From NCBI GenBank assembly GCA_014281115.1, contig JACONQ010000018.1, forward strand, positions 682,001-746,000: DNA of 64,000 nt, written 5' to 3'. Below, in pieces: positions 32,496-44,085 of this stretch. Each line of letters opens with the position of its first letter. The stretch's first letter is position 1. The position numbers were made by a program, and so were the translations under genes. Below the pieces are notes generated by a model. That model was not told the DNA's origin. It saw nothing but the letters and a program-made list of their open reading frames with translations, and searched no databases. The stretch comes from Laburnicola sp. R22_1 (lineage: Eukaryota > Ascomycota > Dothideomycetes > Pleosporales > Didymosphaeriaceae).

Positions 32496-34451
32496 ATGAA
32501 CCCTCACGGGAGCGATACAGCCATGCTGGACATATACCCGAGCACGGAAACGGCATCGGCCCATGATTCCCTTTCGCCGACCAAGTCGTCGCAGCCGAAG
32601 CAAGTCTCGTTCGAGCTGCTGCTTCTGCCACAATCCCCGCAGCACAAAGCACGCCTCCCCATGCGTGTGAACATATTCCCTCACGATACCACAGACTCCA
32701 TCATCACAACGGTCAAGAACTTCTATGGCCTCTACGAGCGTAGAGGAGTCGTCTTCGAGGATCGCCATGGCAATACTTTGATCGCACGGTACGAGAACTT
32801 TGCCCATAACATGGTTGTCTATGTGCGCGTCACAGCAGAGGATCCAGATATCGAGGAATACCAGTCTGTTTCTCACCACTCCCTGTCCCCTCGCCGTCCG
32901 AGACTGGAGGACGCCTTCCAGATGCTACCGCCCTCTCTGGCTAGAGCAGTGGGACGCCAGAGCGAGTCACCTCAACCTGGTCGCGGTCGCCGCAGTGCTT
33001 CTGCAATCTCGCACACGAAGCGGGCTCGAGCCCTTGCGAAGAGCCGCGGTCCAAGCTCCCATGGGAGCTTTGCCGATGGTAATGGGGATGTGAACGGCTA
33101 CAGCGATAGCGAGAACGGTGATGCCTCCGTTACTAGCTCACGCCGTTCAAGAAAGGAGCAAGTAGCCAGCGCAGAGATCAGTGTCGATAACATTGTTGAG
33201 GGTGGTCGACGCAAGCGAGCGAAATTCGACAGCTCTGTGAGTGCACTTTATAAGGCCGGCTATCTTGGTCACCAAACTGACGTGCTGTGCCCCTGATAGG
33301 AGCTTCCCCTCTTCGTTCCTCCTCAGGTCCCAATGACCGCCTCTCAGTCTTCAGTCTCTCCCCAGAGACGAATCAGCGGCAACAATGCGGCGTCCCCCTA
33401 CTCTATGAGCAACCAGCAGACGTTCGCGTTTTCGTATCCCCTCCATTCGCCCCAAAGCTATGGCCAGGGCGATAGCTCGTACCTCTACGGGCTGCCTACG
33501 CCCTATTCCACCTCAAGTGGGCAAATGCAAGGACATCGATCTCGCACACGTGGCACGACTCAAGGTGGACCATATCGACAGACCGGGGCAACCGGAGGTA
33601 TCTTGCCAACACCAGATCCGACACTTGGCAGTGCTAGTGTCATCTCAGATGAGGACGTGGCTCGCCAATTGATGCGTCTGGGTGATGCGTCCAACTTCTC
33701 TACTCACGGACGCACATCGACTTCAACGCTCGATGATGCGTTGAGCGGCAAGGCAGAGGTGGCTTCCTCTAGCGACGAAAGCGAAGATGGTAGTGACGGA
33801 GAGCAAGGTCTCCCACCCCTCCCTTTCGTTGTGGATCGTAAACAAGCTGTACCCGGAGAACATGCTCGTGGGTATGATAGCGGCGACAGCAGCGCCGACG
33901 AATATGATGACAGGGACGACTCGTTCAAGGGCGAGAGCGATGAGATCGTCCCGGATGAACACCACGGCCATCATCAGCTGAACATAGTCAAGGCTCGCTC
34001 GTCGGTCTCGAGCAAGACTAGTCTATCCGGAAAAAATCGCTCGCTATCGAAGACCAAGAGCAAGGCAGCGAAGCCACCCATGTCCCCCACCTCCCTTCCG
34101 TCCCAGTCTCGCAAAATATCAAGCGCTTCGGTCATTGGTCAGCAGCAACCGGGTATCGATGAGGAGGATCTCTCTTCGAAGCCCCGCTGCCAGCGATGCC
34201 GCAAGAGCAAAAAGGGTTGTGATCGTCAGCGCCCTTGCGGACGCTGTAAAGATGCTGGTATTGGTATCGAGGGCTGTGTCAGTGAGGACGAAGGCAACGG
34301 CAGGAAGGGACGGTACGGCCGACACATGGGCGTTCCGGTCAAGAGGCCGATGGACCCTCCATCATTGCACGACCACAACCTCGCGCCTGGTGTTACAAAC
34401 AACTTCCTCCTCGACAGCACAAGCGACAAGAGCAAAAAGCGAAAGCGGTAG
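32496..34451 (+). CDS. Zn(II)2Cys6 transcription factor, zinc cluster at the C terminus
   Basis: Exons 32496-33236 and 33300-34451, intron 63 nt (gtgagt...gatag); 630 residues. The zinc cluster is unusually placed near the C terminus, at about residues 542-571: CQRCRKSKKGCDRQRPCGRC followed by KDAGIGIEGC, spacing C-x2-C-x6-C-x5-C-x2-C-x8-C. The N terminus (residues 30-115: VSFELLLLPQ, RLPMRVNIFPHDTTDSIITT, FEDRHGNTLIARYENF) looks like a small folded domain, perhaps ubiquitin/PB1-like. The middle is disordered, Ser-rich, with acidic patches (SSDESEDGSDGEQG) and basic runs. It probably binds DNA in the nucleus; targets are unknown. A long leader upstream suggests translational control. Confidence 0.8.
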
Positions 34452-35488
34452 TGTTGTCAATTTGGCCTGCTTGTTGCTGTCCGCGGGCGCTTACAAACCT
34501 ACTTTCCTAGGATGCAGGGATGCTTTGGAGATGACTTTTACGAAGCTTGGATGTTTCTTTTCTATTCTCTACATCATCTGGATCCCCTCCCGGCGCATTT
34601 TTCCAAGTGTCTCTTTTGGAGGCCGTGGAGCGCACATCAGCTTGGATAGGCGCTGTAGGAGGTCGTCTCCCGTTCCGCTCCTTTCTTTCCCTAGTCCAAA
34701 AGTATTCTTTGGCGCTGCTTGATTTCCGCGACGCCGTGCGAAGGATGTGTGGGGAAGAGCAGTCTCGGAGAGGTGGGGTGTACTGGTTGAAATTGTCTTT
34801 GCTGTTTGGGATATGGGGCGGTGGGCCAGGAGCGGCGCATGCAAGACGGGAACTATGGAATGGAGCGGATTATTGGCATATTCTTGTTGGTTTGGTTGCT
34901 TTTCTTCTTTTACGAATGCTTGGTACCGTAGCGATCTTTAGTTAACGATGTGGAATGACTATCCCAAGTAGAATCTGTTCGGTGGCCTGTCTCTGCATCA
35001 GGTGGTGACAGTGGCAGGTGATGGCCGTCTGGTACAACTGAAGGCCACTACCGGTACCACAGTCTGGTTGTTCGGTGAGAGAAACTGCGCGAGCACGGAG
35101 CAATATCGAGTTGTGGTTGTGATTATCTCCTGCTTCATTCCAACACCAAACACGGTTGGTCTATTTCTGTCTATTTCTGGACCGTGGTCAGCCTGGTAGG
35201 ACGAGACGGCTGGCGGGGCAGAAGCTTAAACAGCCGTAGTGCCGTAGGCGTGTGTGGCTGTGTCGCCCAGCTTCCCATGGCGAGGATCCTCAAATCGCAT
35301 GGGCCTTCCTTCGTGCCCACTGCCCAGGTAATACCGCCAGCCTGCTTGTGCTGCGACCCCACGAACGCCGGGCATGTCAGGCTGTGCCCCAGGCCTGCGG
35401 GATCGCTGTTCTGTCCTCTCACCCTCGCTCCACGTGCCCTATCCTCCTCCAGCTTCCCCTCGCTGAGCTTTGGAGCCAGCCGTTCGCG
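34452..35488. other. 1.0 kb intergenic, promoter of the Cyk3-like gene
   Basis: 3' flank of the zinc-cluster gene and upstream DNA of the next gene. Contains T-rich and TG-rich patches. The open frame of the next gene extends back to 35252 but that part is not protein-like. Confidence 0.45.
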
Positions 35489-37429
35489 ATGGCGCAGTCC
35501 TCGATCAAGGACCGCATTGCGGCGTTGAACATTGAACAGGTCCATACCCCGTCGCCCACCAGCCGTCCGGCGTACAACTATGATCAAGCGACGACGGCAA
35601 AGAAGAAGCCGCCTCCGCCACCGCCGCCATCGCAAAGACCGCCAGCCGCACAGAGACACCAGACCGTGAACAACCCGCCCGTGCTCAATGCGCCGACGAC
35701 GGCAAGACAGCTGGGCAACATGCCTGCGCCCGTGCAACCGGAGGCTCCGCAACGGACACCAGCACTGCCCCCGCGACCGCCTCCACGAAACACACCCAAG
35801 CAGCCTCCCAGTCTGCCGCCGCGCCAACCCTCGCAAGCCGGCAGTTTGAGGAGAATCGGGTCAGACGCATCGATTGCTACGACAACTTCGGTTGGTTCCA
35901 ACAAAACGACGACGAGTACACGGTCAAATGGCGCGCGTACTTACCAGATTCGAGCGCCCGAGTATGATCCAGCCAAGCTGCCTCCGCTACCGCCGAAAAA
36001 GGCCCCTGAGGATCCCAAGCAAAGCAGGTCGATCAGCAAGGCCATGCGATCAAATACAGACGTGACGAGCCCCAAAGCATTGCCACCTCAACTCCCCTCT
36101 CGACCGGCTCTTCCCGCACGGCCTGGCTCAAAAGTTGTCGAGGCCAAGGAACCCGATCAGCCCACAAAGCCGCGAAGGCTACCTCCTCCCATGGCCCGTT
36201 CTGCCCTTGAGATGGGATTCAAAAACCCGACCAAGACACCGCCTGTAATCCCTTCAAGCCGACCTACGGCAGACCCCCTTGTTGAATCAGCTTCACCTCC
36301 ACCCATTCCACTCGCATCACGGCCGAATCTGGATGCTATAATGGCATCAAAGCCCAAGCCCGGCGCTGTATCTGCCTCCTGCCTTATCTGCCGTGACTTT
36401 TCCGGTCCCGACCATCATGCGGCTCAGTTCCCTCGTCCTAGCCTCCCGTCGTCTGATGTGACATGGCTTGCCACACAGCTGACAGCCCCATTCCCGTCTG
36501 CTACAGATAAAGCTCGTGCTATCTTTGTCTGGTTGCACCATAATGTCGATTATGATTGTCACTCTTTCTTCTCTGGAAATATATCTCACGCAACCCCCGA
36601 GAAGACCATCACATCGGGACTGGCCGTTTGTGCAGGATATGCGGGTCTTTTTGCCGCTCTAGCCCTTAAAGCTGGCTTGGAAGCCGTTGTAATTGGTGGG
36701 CACGGCAAGGGCTTTGGGCACTCTCCTCTCAAATCCGGCGATCCTTTGCCGCCGTTCAAAGCAGGCCATGCTTGGAACGCAGTGCGCATCGACAACGGAC
36801 AGTGGAAACTCGTGGATGCCTGCTGGGGGGCTGGAAGCTTAGGGTGTAACAACCAGTACAGCAGACATTTCAACCCATCCGAGTTTACGCGAAGCAATGA
36901 GGATTTTGGTTACACGCACTATCCTGAAGACAAGGCCTATCTCTTCCGCAACGATGGCCGGGATTACACATGGGAGGACTACTTGATGGACGACATGGGA
37001 GAGCGACTACAGATATACGGTGACCCTGAAGGTGATCATGGAGTGAGCCGTCGTACCTTTCAGCCTCCGATGAAACACATCAAGGTGTACGAGCCCCAGG
37101 AACCGGTCATCAGATTCCAGTTCGCCGTCTCATGCCCCCATTGGGACCACGAGCGGAATGGAAAAGGGAAACCATACGTGATGACGCTTAATGTTGGGGG
37201 TAGAGACGGGAGAAATTCGCAACATATTCCTTTCAACACGGATGGCAAGATTTGGTGGCTAGACATGGACCGGGTGGAATTGGGAGCCCCTGGCCAGAAG
37301 ATCAACGTCTGCGCCATCACTTCGTTTGACAATAACGATGGGAGAGGGCTCACTGTCGAGCAATTCAAGGCGAAACAGGGCAGAGTTGGTTCGGGGTGGG
37401 GTTATGTCTGTTGCTGGGAATTGGTCTAA
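35489..37429 (+). CDS. CYK3: Cyk3-like cytokinesis protein with transglutaminase-type core
   Basis: One exon, 646 residues, start at ATG 35489 (MAQSSIKDRIAALNIEQVH). Residues 30-310 are disordered and full of polyproline SH3/profilin-type ligands (KKKPPPPPPPSQRPP, PALPPRPPPRN, LPPRQPSQ). The transglutaminase-like core starts near 325 and contains a complete Cys-His-Asp set: Cys381 in GLAVCAGYAGLF, His427 in GHAWNAV, Asp443 in LVDACWGAG. A C-terminal beta domain follows. I see no SH3 domain, whereas yeast Cyk3 starts with one. Cyk3 acts at the contractile ring or septum and regulates chitin synthesis during cytokinesis; the same role is inferred here. Confidence 0.8.
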   Translation: MAQSSIKDRIAALNIEQVHTPSPTSRPAYNYDQATTAKKKPPPPPPPSQRPPAAQRHQTVNNPPVLNAPTTARQLGNMPAPVQPEAPQRTPALPPRPPPRNTPKQPPSLPPRQPSQAGSLRRIGSDASIATTTSVGSNKTTTSTRSNGARTYQIRAPEYDPAKLPPLPPKKAPEDPKQSRSISKAMRSNTDVTSPKALPPQLPSRPALPARPGSKVVEAKEPDQPTKPRRLPPPMARSALEMGFKNPTKTPPVIPSSRPTADPLVESASPPPIPLASRPNLDAIMASKPKPGAVSASCLICRDFSGPDHHAAQFPRPSLPSSDVTWLATQLTAPFPSATDKARAIFVWLHHNVDYDCHSFFSGNISHATPEKTITSGLAVCAGYAGLFAALALKAGLEAVVIGGHGKGFGHSPLKSGDPLPPFKAGHAWNAVRIDNGQWKLVDACWGAGSLGCNNQYSRHFNPSEFTRSNEDFGYTHYPEDKAYLFRNDGRDYTWEDYLMDDMGERLQIYGDPEGDHGVSRRTFQPPMKHIKVYEPQEPVIRFQFAVSCPHWDHERNGKGKPYVMTLNVGGRDGRNSQHIPFNTDGKIWWLDMDRVELGAPGQKINVCAITSFDNNDGRGLTVEQFKAKQGRVGSGWGYVCCWELV

Positions 37430-37834
37430 TTGGTATAATGGAAGATATGGATACCCTGGGAAAGGAGCATGGATGCGTTCACGGCCGCTTTCTTTTTCTT
37501 GGCTATGGGAAGTTTGGATGGGAAGGAATTGCGTCCACGGGAAGATGAGCTTTGGTTCATTTATGCATCTCGACTGGTTATTTTCACCTGCAACGGAAAT
37601 AATGACACAATAGCGGAGCATTTGGTTATGAATGTTTGATCTTTGTGCAAATAGCAGTGTGCTACGTCGAGGAATATTCCACGCGGCTTGGCGCAGCGCA
37701 GCGCAGCGTTACAGCTCGCGACTGGCCGACGCGCCTTTACTTTTTCGCGGCAACAACGTCGATACCCATCCCTCGATACCGTCCGTCCCGTCAGACATGC
37801 TTCGTGGAGCCTTGTGAGCCGACAACTAACGATC
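37430..37834. other. Tandem intergenic (Cyk3-like / Edc3)
   Basis: 3' flank of the Cyk3-like gene and promoter of Edc3, both on the plus strand. A short gcgcagcgcagcgc run lies near 37690-37705. Nothing else seen. Confidence 0.4.
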
Positions 37835-40333
37835 ATGGCGTCTACAGGTCTTATTGGAATTTCAGTCACGGTGAGCCTGCAGAATCCGCCGAACACGGTG
37901 GTGGAGGGCCTGGTCGCAAACGTCAACGCACAGACGGCTACCCTGACTCTTCAGAATGGTATACATATGTACTCAGACTATCCATGGATGAGAGCTAATC
38001 ACATGCTCAGTCTTCTTCCCGGCTTCCGGCCACCGCCTGAACAGCTACCATGTGGAGGGGCACGCGATTGCTGACATCAAGGTCAACCACGCTGTGCCTG
38101 CTCCAACACCGAACCACGCTCCTCGGCCGCCCCAACCACAGCCGTCGTATCCTCAGTATCCCCAGAATGTCCTCCCGCCAGCACCTCCCAGCGTGCGGCC
38201 GGCGCCAGAGCCCTTCGTGGACCCCGCCATAGTGAGCATGGGCAAGAGGACCTCCGTACCTCCTACCCCGTCCCAGCCGTCCGCCGGCCCGCCCCAAGAA
38301 GCGCCCGCGACGCCGATGAAGCCCCCACCTGCCGCTTCCATTGCTTCGTTGCCCAACACCGTCACGGCATATGATGGCGCTGCGAGAAACCACAATGTAA
38401 GGAAGCCGAGCGCCGCTACACTCGAGGCGCCGTTCTCGTCGCTGGATATGGCAGATGCGCAGGAAGCGGAGAGCGATGACAACAAGACCATCCAGCCTGC
38501 GCTCCTCAGGACGAGCATCAACAAGACCCGCACTGGCAAGCCGATGGATGAGTCGCTTGCGCAGCCTGCTAGCAAGATTGAGGAGGGCAGCAGCAAGCGT
38601 ACAAGGCGCGGCGGCAAGTCTCGCAAGAAGGAGGTTGCTGCACAGGAGAGGCGCAATGGGGCCGACTTCCAACCGTCCGTGGACGCTACGCGTAAAACGT
38701 ACGTACTTTCGCTTCCACGTTACAAATACGCTAGACTTCCATGTCTGGGACTACTGTGGTCGACACGCCAAGACTAACTTTGTGCAGGAATAGCAACGGT
38801 TGGAGACAGACGCCAATGTTACAAGATCCCGAACCATCACAGCCAAGGACACCCGGCCTCATTGGCGGGAGGATTGGGTTGCAAGCAGCAAACGCCTCAA
38901 ACCGCAAGACACGGCGCCAGAGAGCGCTTGATGCGACCAATGGCTGGGCGACTGAAGATACAACGGATATCCAAGATCTGCCCGATTTCGATTTCGCCGA
39001 GAACCTTTCCAAGTTCGACAAGCGCACGGTTTTCGATCAGATTAGAAATGAAGACACAACTGCCGACGAGGACCGCTTGGTCAGCTTCAATCGCCTAGCA
39101 AGACCTGGTACACACGGCGGAAAGAACCTACATCCAACGGAAAATGTGTTGGATGGCCGACGACTAAAGAGCGCGTCCAACTCAAGCTCGGACAGTGATG
39201 TGTCCGACTTTGGCGGCAGCGGACACAATTCCAGGAGAGCAATGTCTCGGGCGTCAACGAAAAGGATACCCACTCGCCAAGGAAGTGGCGTCCAAGGGGA
39301 CATTGATATTCAAAGTCATCCTATTGCACCAGTTCTTATGACCCGCGCCGCCAACCGCTCCCTCATCAACCGTCAATATGCTTCATCTTCCCATGCAACA
39401 GGTAGTCCAAAACCAGGCCGGATAACGACGCCTCCGGATTCTCCCCTTCTCGAAGCCTCGTCAAGGAGTTGCTTGCGATTTGTCAATGGCAATCGAAAAT
39501 GCCATACCATCACCCCAGGCGGTATGCTAGCAGTTGAAGAGATAGCAGAAGTCGATTACGGCCTTTCCGAGGACATCATGGCTGAAAACTCAGGACGCGG
39601 TATCGCCGAAGTTGCTCTATCCGCAGTCAACCCTGGTGGCCGTCGATTAGCTCGCGATAACCCCAATTCCCGACCTGTCATAGTCGTATTAGCAGGCAAC
39701 CACCGCGGGGGTGCTAGAGCAATAGCCGCAGCCCGTCAACTGAACGCGCGGGGACCCAAAGTCATGGTTGCACTCCTCGGGTTTGAACGCAATGCCGACT
39801 GGGACCGAGACGTGCGGCGACAGGTCGACCTGTTCAAGAAATTCGGCGGCTCAGTCCGTGCATGGCCCGATACCGAAGACGTCCTCAAACGCCTCCAAGC
39901 CCCTCCCGAACTCATCATCGACGCACTCCTCGGCCGGCACAAAGAATTCGACGCTCTCGGCGACGAAGACCGACGCACCGTGCTCTCCATCGTAGGCTGG
40001 GCTAATAAATCTCGCGCCGCTGTGCTTGCTGTCGAGACGCCCTCTGGCGTTGGTGGGTCCACGGGCGAAGTTGCCATTCTTGAAGGCGAGCCGCTTGAAG
40101 TTCGAGCAAAGTACATTGTGTGTCTTGGAGCGCCGCGCAGTGGACTTCTTAAAGCGCTGCAGAACGGCGCGGGGAGAGATCCGCTCTGGCTTATCTGGGT
40201 GGTGGATATTGGGGTTAATCGGCCTTGGAAGGGGGCGGGGATTGGTGGTGGGAAAGGGATTAAGTTTGGGGAGAGTTGGGTTGTGCAGGTGGGGTTTGTG
40301 GAGGAGCAGGATGGAGAGGGGGCGAGGGCGTGA
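37835..40333 (+). CDS. EDC3: Enhancer of mRNA-decapping protein 3
   Basis: Exons 37835-37958, 38011-38698 and 38788-40333; introns 52 and 89 nt; 785 residues. The domains are in Edc3 order. The LSm-like domain is at residues 3-70 (GISVTVSLQNPP, LTLQNVFFPASGHRLNSYHV), which binds Dcp2. A long Pro/Ser linker follows. The FDF domain lies at about 335-375 (LPDFDFAENLSKFDKRTVFD), the contact for the Dhh1 helicase. The YjeF-N Rossmann domain spans about 505-770 (GGMLAVEEIAEVDYGLSEDI, PVIVVLAGNHRGGARAIAAA), which dimerises in P-bodies. The linkers are longer than in yeast (551 residues). Together with LSM3 at 19.6-20.0 kb it belongs to the decapping machinery, though the two are not adjacent. Confidence 0.94.
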
Positions 40334-41410
40334 GGGAGGGAGGGCTGCTCGTCGTCGTGTGGATGGGTGGAGGAGTGTGGGCTTGGGCTTGTATTATAGA
40401 CTTGTTTGTTTCTCTCTTTGCATTGCGCGGCGTTATTCCTTTGTTTTCCTTTTTGCTGGTTGGTTGGGCGGTGGATATCGAGCTGGGGTGGGGGGCAGGT
40501 AGAGTAGCATTATGGTGATATTACTTACCTAGTATAGATTGTAGCTGTGTGAAAGCGGCGGAAAAGTATTACTCTGATGTCTTGGTTGTTCTTTCGTGAC
40601 TTTGGGGAGTTGTAAGTTTATCCGCAATGTCTGGAGATTTGGAAGGGTTGTGCATGGATGGAGTGAGTTGAGGGGATGCTAAGTCTGAAGTAGAGAGTTG
40701 GGACTTGGGACTTTGTCGTGAGTGTGTGGTAGAGATTGTGGTGGGTGTGGGCGTTGAGGGCGGCTGGTGCGACTGGGAGTGATGTTAGTTGCGCGCAGGA
40801 AGGATCGAATGATTACTATGAATGAATGTTAAACATGGTGGTATATTTTACAGTGCGCTAGAGTGAGTTAGTTTTTAGAGGGCGTTTTGCTTCGGGACTG
40901 GGTGTGTAAATAGAGATGGTGAGGTCGTCTAGTGGTAGCGTGTTTTCGTTTGGTATATTGTGCCGAGGGTGGGTGGATGTGCGTGTGTTTGTGATTTTTG
41001 GGGGAGATGAGCTCAGTGTGATGACTTGGTCTAGGTAGGGGGTTGATGTGCAGTTTTGCATGTTTGGGCGTGGTTTATCGGAGGGATGTGGGGTATGTCG
41101 ATAGGTGTGTAAGGAGAGTGGTAGGTGAGGGGAATTGTGGTTTTTTGTGATATTTCGTTTTTGATTGTTTATGTCTTGGGTGTGTATCTATCCACAGTAA
41201 CTCAAATTTGGGGCACTGTAGATATTTATCTCTGTTGTTTTTCTAGTTTTATACGTTGCACGCTTTTACTGCGGATAGATGCGTATATTTCTTCTTCTTG
41301 CATAGATCGACAGTAATCCGAGTCAGACGCTTACAGATAGTGCGGTGTCAAATGTACATTTTCGCCTCCCCCCTAGTACCCTTCCGCCCTAAACATCACT
41401 ACTAGTCGCA
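40334..41410. other. 1.1 kb convergent intergenic, T/G-rich
   Basis: 3' flanks of Edc3 and the M20 peptidase. The plus strand is T- and G-rich (tgtgtggg-type words) from 40340 to 41300. No gene, RNA or clear repeat is recognisable. Confidence 0.45.
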
Positions 41411-42825
41411 TCACCCCACCTCCCCCTTCATACCATCCATATCCTCCCTCCACTGCTCCTTCACCCTCCCCAACAACCCAGGCACACTACACACATCGAC
41501 CGCCGTCCCCGCCAGCGCCTTCCCGACCCTCAACGCCCTCTCAAACGCACCCTTGGTACTCGACGCGCGCTCAAAATCCGGCGTATGCGGCGGCCCCCCC
41601 TCCACACCAGGCGGAATAGCAAAACTCGCGTTCACGCTCGGCATAGCGTAACTCAAGTTCCCCTGATCTGTACTCGCTTTGACGAAGGTATATTGGTCTG
41701 GCGGCGGGATACGCGGGTCCGGAACCTGCGGTAGGGCGTTCCAGTACGCGGTGTAAGAAGCGGCAAGGACGCGGTTGGGGACGTGGTCTGCGTAGCCAGG
41801 TACGATTTTGACGGCGACTTTAGCGCCCGTGGCTTCAGCGCCGGAGCGCAGGCAGGCTTGGACTTTTTGTTGGAGTTGTGCTAGGCGGGTGGATGTGGGT
41901 GCGCGGAGGACGAGGGCGCCCGAAGCGTAGGCGTGGATGATGTTGGGGGCTGTTCCGCCGTTGGTGATGTGCATGCCGATGATGTCGTCTGGTGTTGTTT
42001 GCTGGCGGAGCATGGAGACGGCGTTGTAGGCGATTATGAGGGCATCTAGAGCGTTGATGCCGAGCCAGGGGCTGTTGGCTGCGTGGGCTGCGCGGCCGAA
42101 GTATTCGACTTCAAGGCGGGCGAAGGCTGTGGTGCGGACGCGGGGGCTGTTGTTGAAGATGCTCGGGTGGGAAATGAGTGAGATGTCGATGTCTTTGTAG
42201 GCACCTGCTTCGAGGAGACGGATCTTTCCGCCGCCGTACCCTTCTTCGCCGGGGGTGCCGAGTAGGACGATTTTGCCGGTGAGGTTGTGATGTCTCATTG
42301 TATGAGCTGTGGCGAGGGCGGCGGCTACGGAGGCAGTTGCGATGAGGTTGTGGCCGCATGCGTGCCCCATACTCGGGAGTGCGTCTATGTGGCATCAACA
42401 GTGGGCATTGCTCTGGCCTGGGTAATGGTTTAAATTCACGAACCCATTTCGGCGTTGAAAGAGACGACGGGTCCCTTCTTCCCGCTGTCGTAAACTGCTG
42501 TCCATGCTGTCTCTATTCCAAATGCTGAAGGTGTAACTTCCCAGCCGTCTTGTGGTCGCATGAATTCCGTCAAAGCGTCGTGTGCCTTGCGCTCTCTGAA
42601 AGCTAGCTCAGGGTTCTCGTGTATGTATTTGTTCAGAGGCCACAGAGTGTGTTGCAAGGTATCGATGTACTTGTCAATTTCCGACAGGTATTGGGGGGAC
42701 CCATCTTGCGGGCGATGTTCTGGAGGTTTGTTGTCTCCAGACACGAGGATGTATCCATCGTCCGTCTCTTTTTCTCCCATGTTCACAGAGCATGGATCCG
42801 ACAACACCGCAACTAGCCTCTTCAT
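41411..42825 (-). CDS. M20 family metallopeptidase (aminoacylase-1-like / PM20D2 type)
   Basis: Exons 42825-42444 and 42384-41411, intron 59 nt (ggttcg donor, catag acceptor) restoring the metal motif MDALPSMGHACGHN; 451 residues, or 436 from the alternative ATG 42780, which equals the usual family size. Zinc ligands: His and Asp region HACGH, Glu pair GTPGEEGYGGG; the dimerisation lobe carries FGRAAHAANSP with the substrate-binding His, and GNLSYAMPSVNASF is near the C terminus. The family hydrolyses N-acyl amino acids or dipeptides (PM20D2 acts on beta-alanyl dipeptides). Likely cytosolic; no signal peptide. It is divergent from an oxidase gene with 408 bp between. Confidence 0.87.
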
Positions 42826-43233
42826 ATCCAGTACAACGACGAGGTACCATGTTGGTTCCGACGACGCAATATCGAAAACCTGATCCGACAGGATGTGTGA
42901 GGTGGCACAGACAACCCCATGACAAGGGTGAGCCGCGTAACCGATACCCCGCGTGGAGGTGATTGTGTTCTCCAGCCGGATAAATTCCCCACCGGAAAAA
43001 GAGGCTTCGTGATGTCATTGGTTACTCTACTTCATTCATCCCTCCTACCATAAGCGGTGTTTGAAGAGAGTGCAGACGCTTTTGCCGGGTTTTGATAAGC
43101 CAGTAGTCGAGCCCGGCAGTTGCACGAACCACTGCCCGTGCCCCCCGAATGTCAACTCCCTGCTAACTATCACCGTTCTGCAGCATGGAGTTTCCCAGAT
43201 CACTACCAGTACTGCAGAAGCATATCCACCACC
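42826..43233. promoter_or_regulatory. Shared upstream region, M20 peptidase / AsaB-like oxidase
   Basis: 408 bp separate the start codons. A CA-rich tract near 43195-43233 precedes the oxidase ATG (ccaccatgg context). No specific operator recognised. Confidence 0.4.
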
Positions 43234-44085
43234 ATGGGTGAGATACCTCGACCGGTCAATGGCGAAAGCGAGAAACACCACGTGCCCACGACGTTCAATT
43301 ACTGGGACGATCCAGGAGACGGCTCCAAACCCACCCCAATCGTCATCGGGGGCAGCAGAATATCGAACAAGCGCCCTCACCTACCCCATCAGTTCGTCGT
43401 CACTGACATAAGCGGCGATGAAGACAAGTATTCACTCGACAGCCATGGATTCCAATATTGTCGCCACAAGAGTGCCGAGAAAGCCTTCGTCGACGAACAC
43501 GCAATCCAAACAGTTTACTACGAGGAATGCAAGCAGCTCCTAAAGGATGTCACTGGAGCTAGCCGCGTTCACATCTTCAATCACAAAGTCCGCCGCGGCC
43601 CAACTCAGTGGCACCACCTAGGATTCAGCAACCTCGCGAACCGTGGGCCTGTTACAAGGACACATGTAGATCAATCATACGACGGAGCGCAGCTGAGGCT
43701 GAGATGGGAATTTCCAGAAGAAGCGGACGAGTTGGTGAAGAGGAGGTATCAAATCATCAATGTCTGGCGGCCAATTGAGACGATTGTAAAAGATCCCATC
43801 GCGGTTGCGGATGCAGGCTCAGTTCCAGATGCCGATCTTGTGGCGGCCGACATGACTGAAGACGGTTTCAAGGGGGAGCAGTGGGTTGTTCGACACAATC
43901 CGGATCACCGATGGTACTACAAGCACAGGATGACGCCTGAGGACGTGTTGTTGATCAAGTGCTTCGATTCGGACAAATCGGTGGCACGGAGATCCCTCCA
44001 TTCAGCCTTCGAGGATCCCGCTCATCGTGACAAAGAGTCCAGGCAGAGTCTCGAAGTCAGATGTGTGGTTTGCTACAACGCTTAG
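43234..44085 (+). CDS. AsaB/GA4-desaturase-like Fe(II)/2-oxoglutarate oxidase
   Basis: One exon, 283 residues from ATG 43234 (MGEIPRPVNGESE); the frame is open to 43120 but this ATG has the better context. Motifs: FNYWDDPGDG, DEHAIQTVYYEECKQLLKDV, VHIFNHKVRRG, the metal site RTHVDQS (His144, Asp146), YQIINVWRPIE, and RWYYKHRMTPEDVLLIKCFD followed by RRSLHSAFEDP with the distal His. These match the fungal AsaB family (often named 7-alpha-cephem-methoxylase P8 or GA4 desaturase). Members act in secondary metabolism such as aspergillic acid and gibberellin synthesis; most are uncharacterised. The next gene is another Fe/2OG enzyme of a different branch. Confidence 0.85.
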   Translation: MGEIPRPVNGESEKHHVPTTFNYWDDPGDGSKPTPIVIGGSRISNKRPHLPHQFVVTDISGDEDKYSLDSHGFQYCRHKSAEKAFVDEHAIQTVYYEECKQLLKDVTGASRVHIFNHKVRRGPTQWHHLGFSNLANRGPVTRTHVDQSYDGAQLRLRWEFPEEADELVKRRYQIINVWRPIETIVKDPIAVADAGSVPDADLVAADMTEDGFKGEQWVVRHNPDHRWYYKHRMTPEDVLLIKCFDSDKSVARRSLHSAFEDPAHRDKESRQSLEVRCVVCYNA

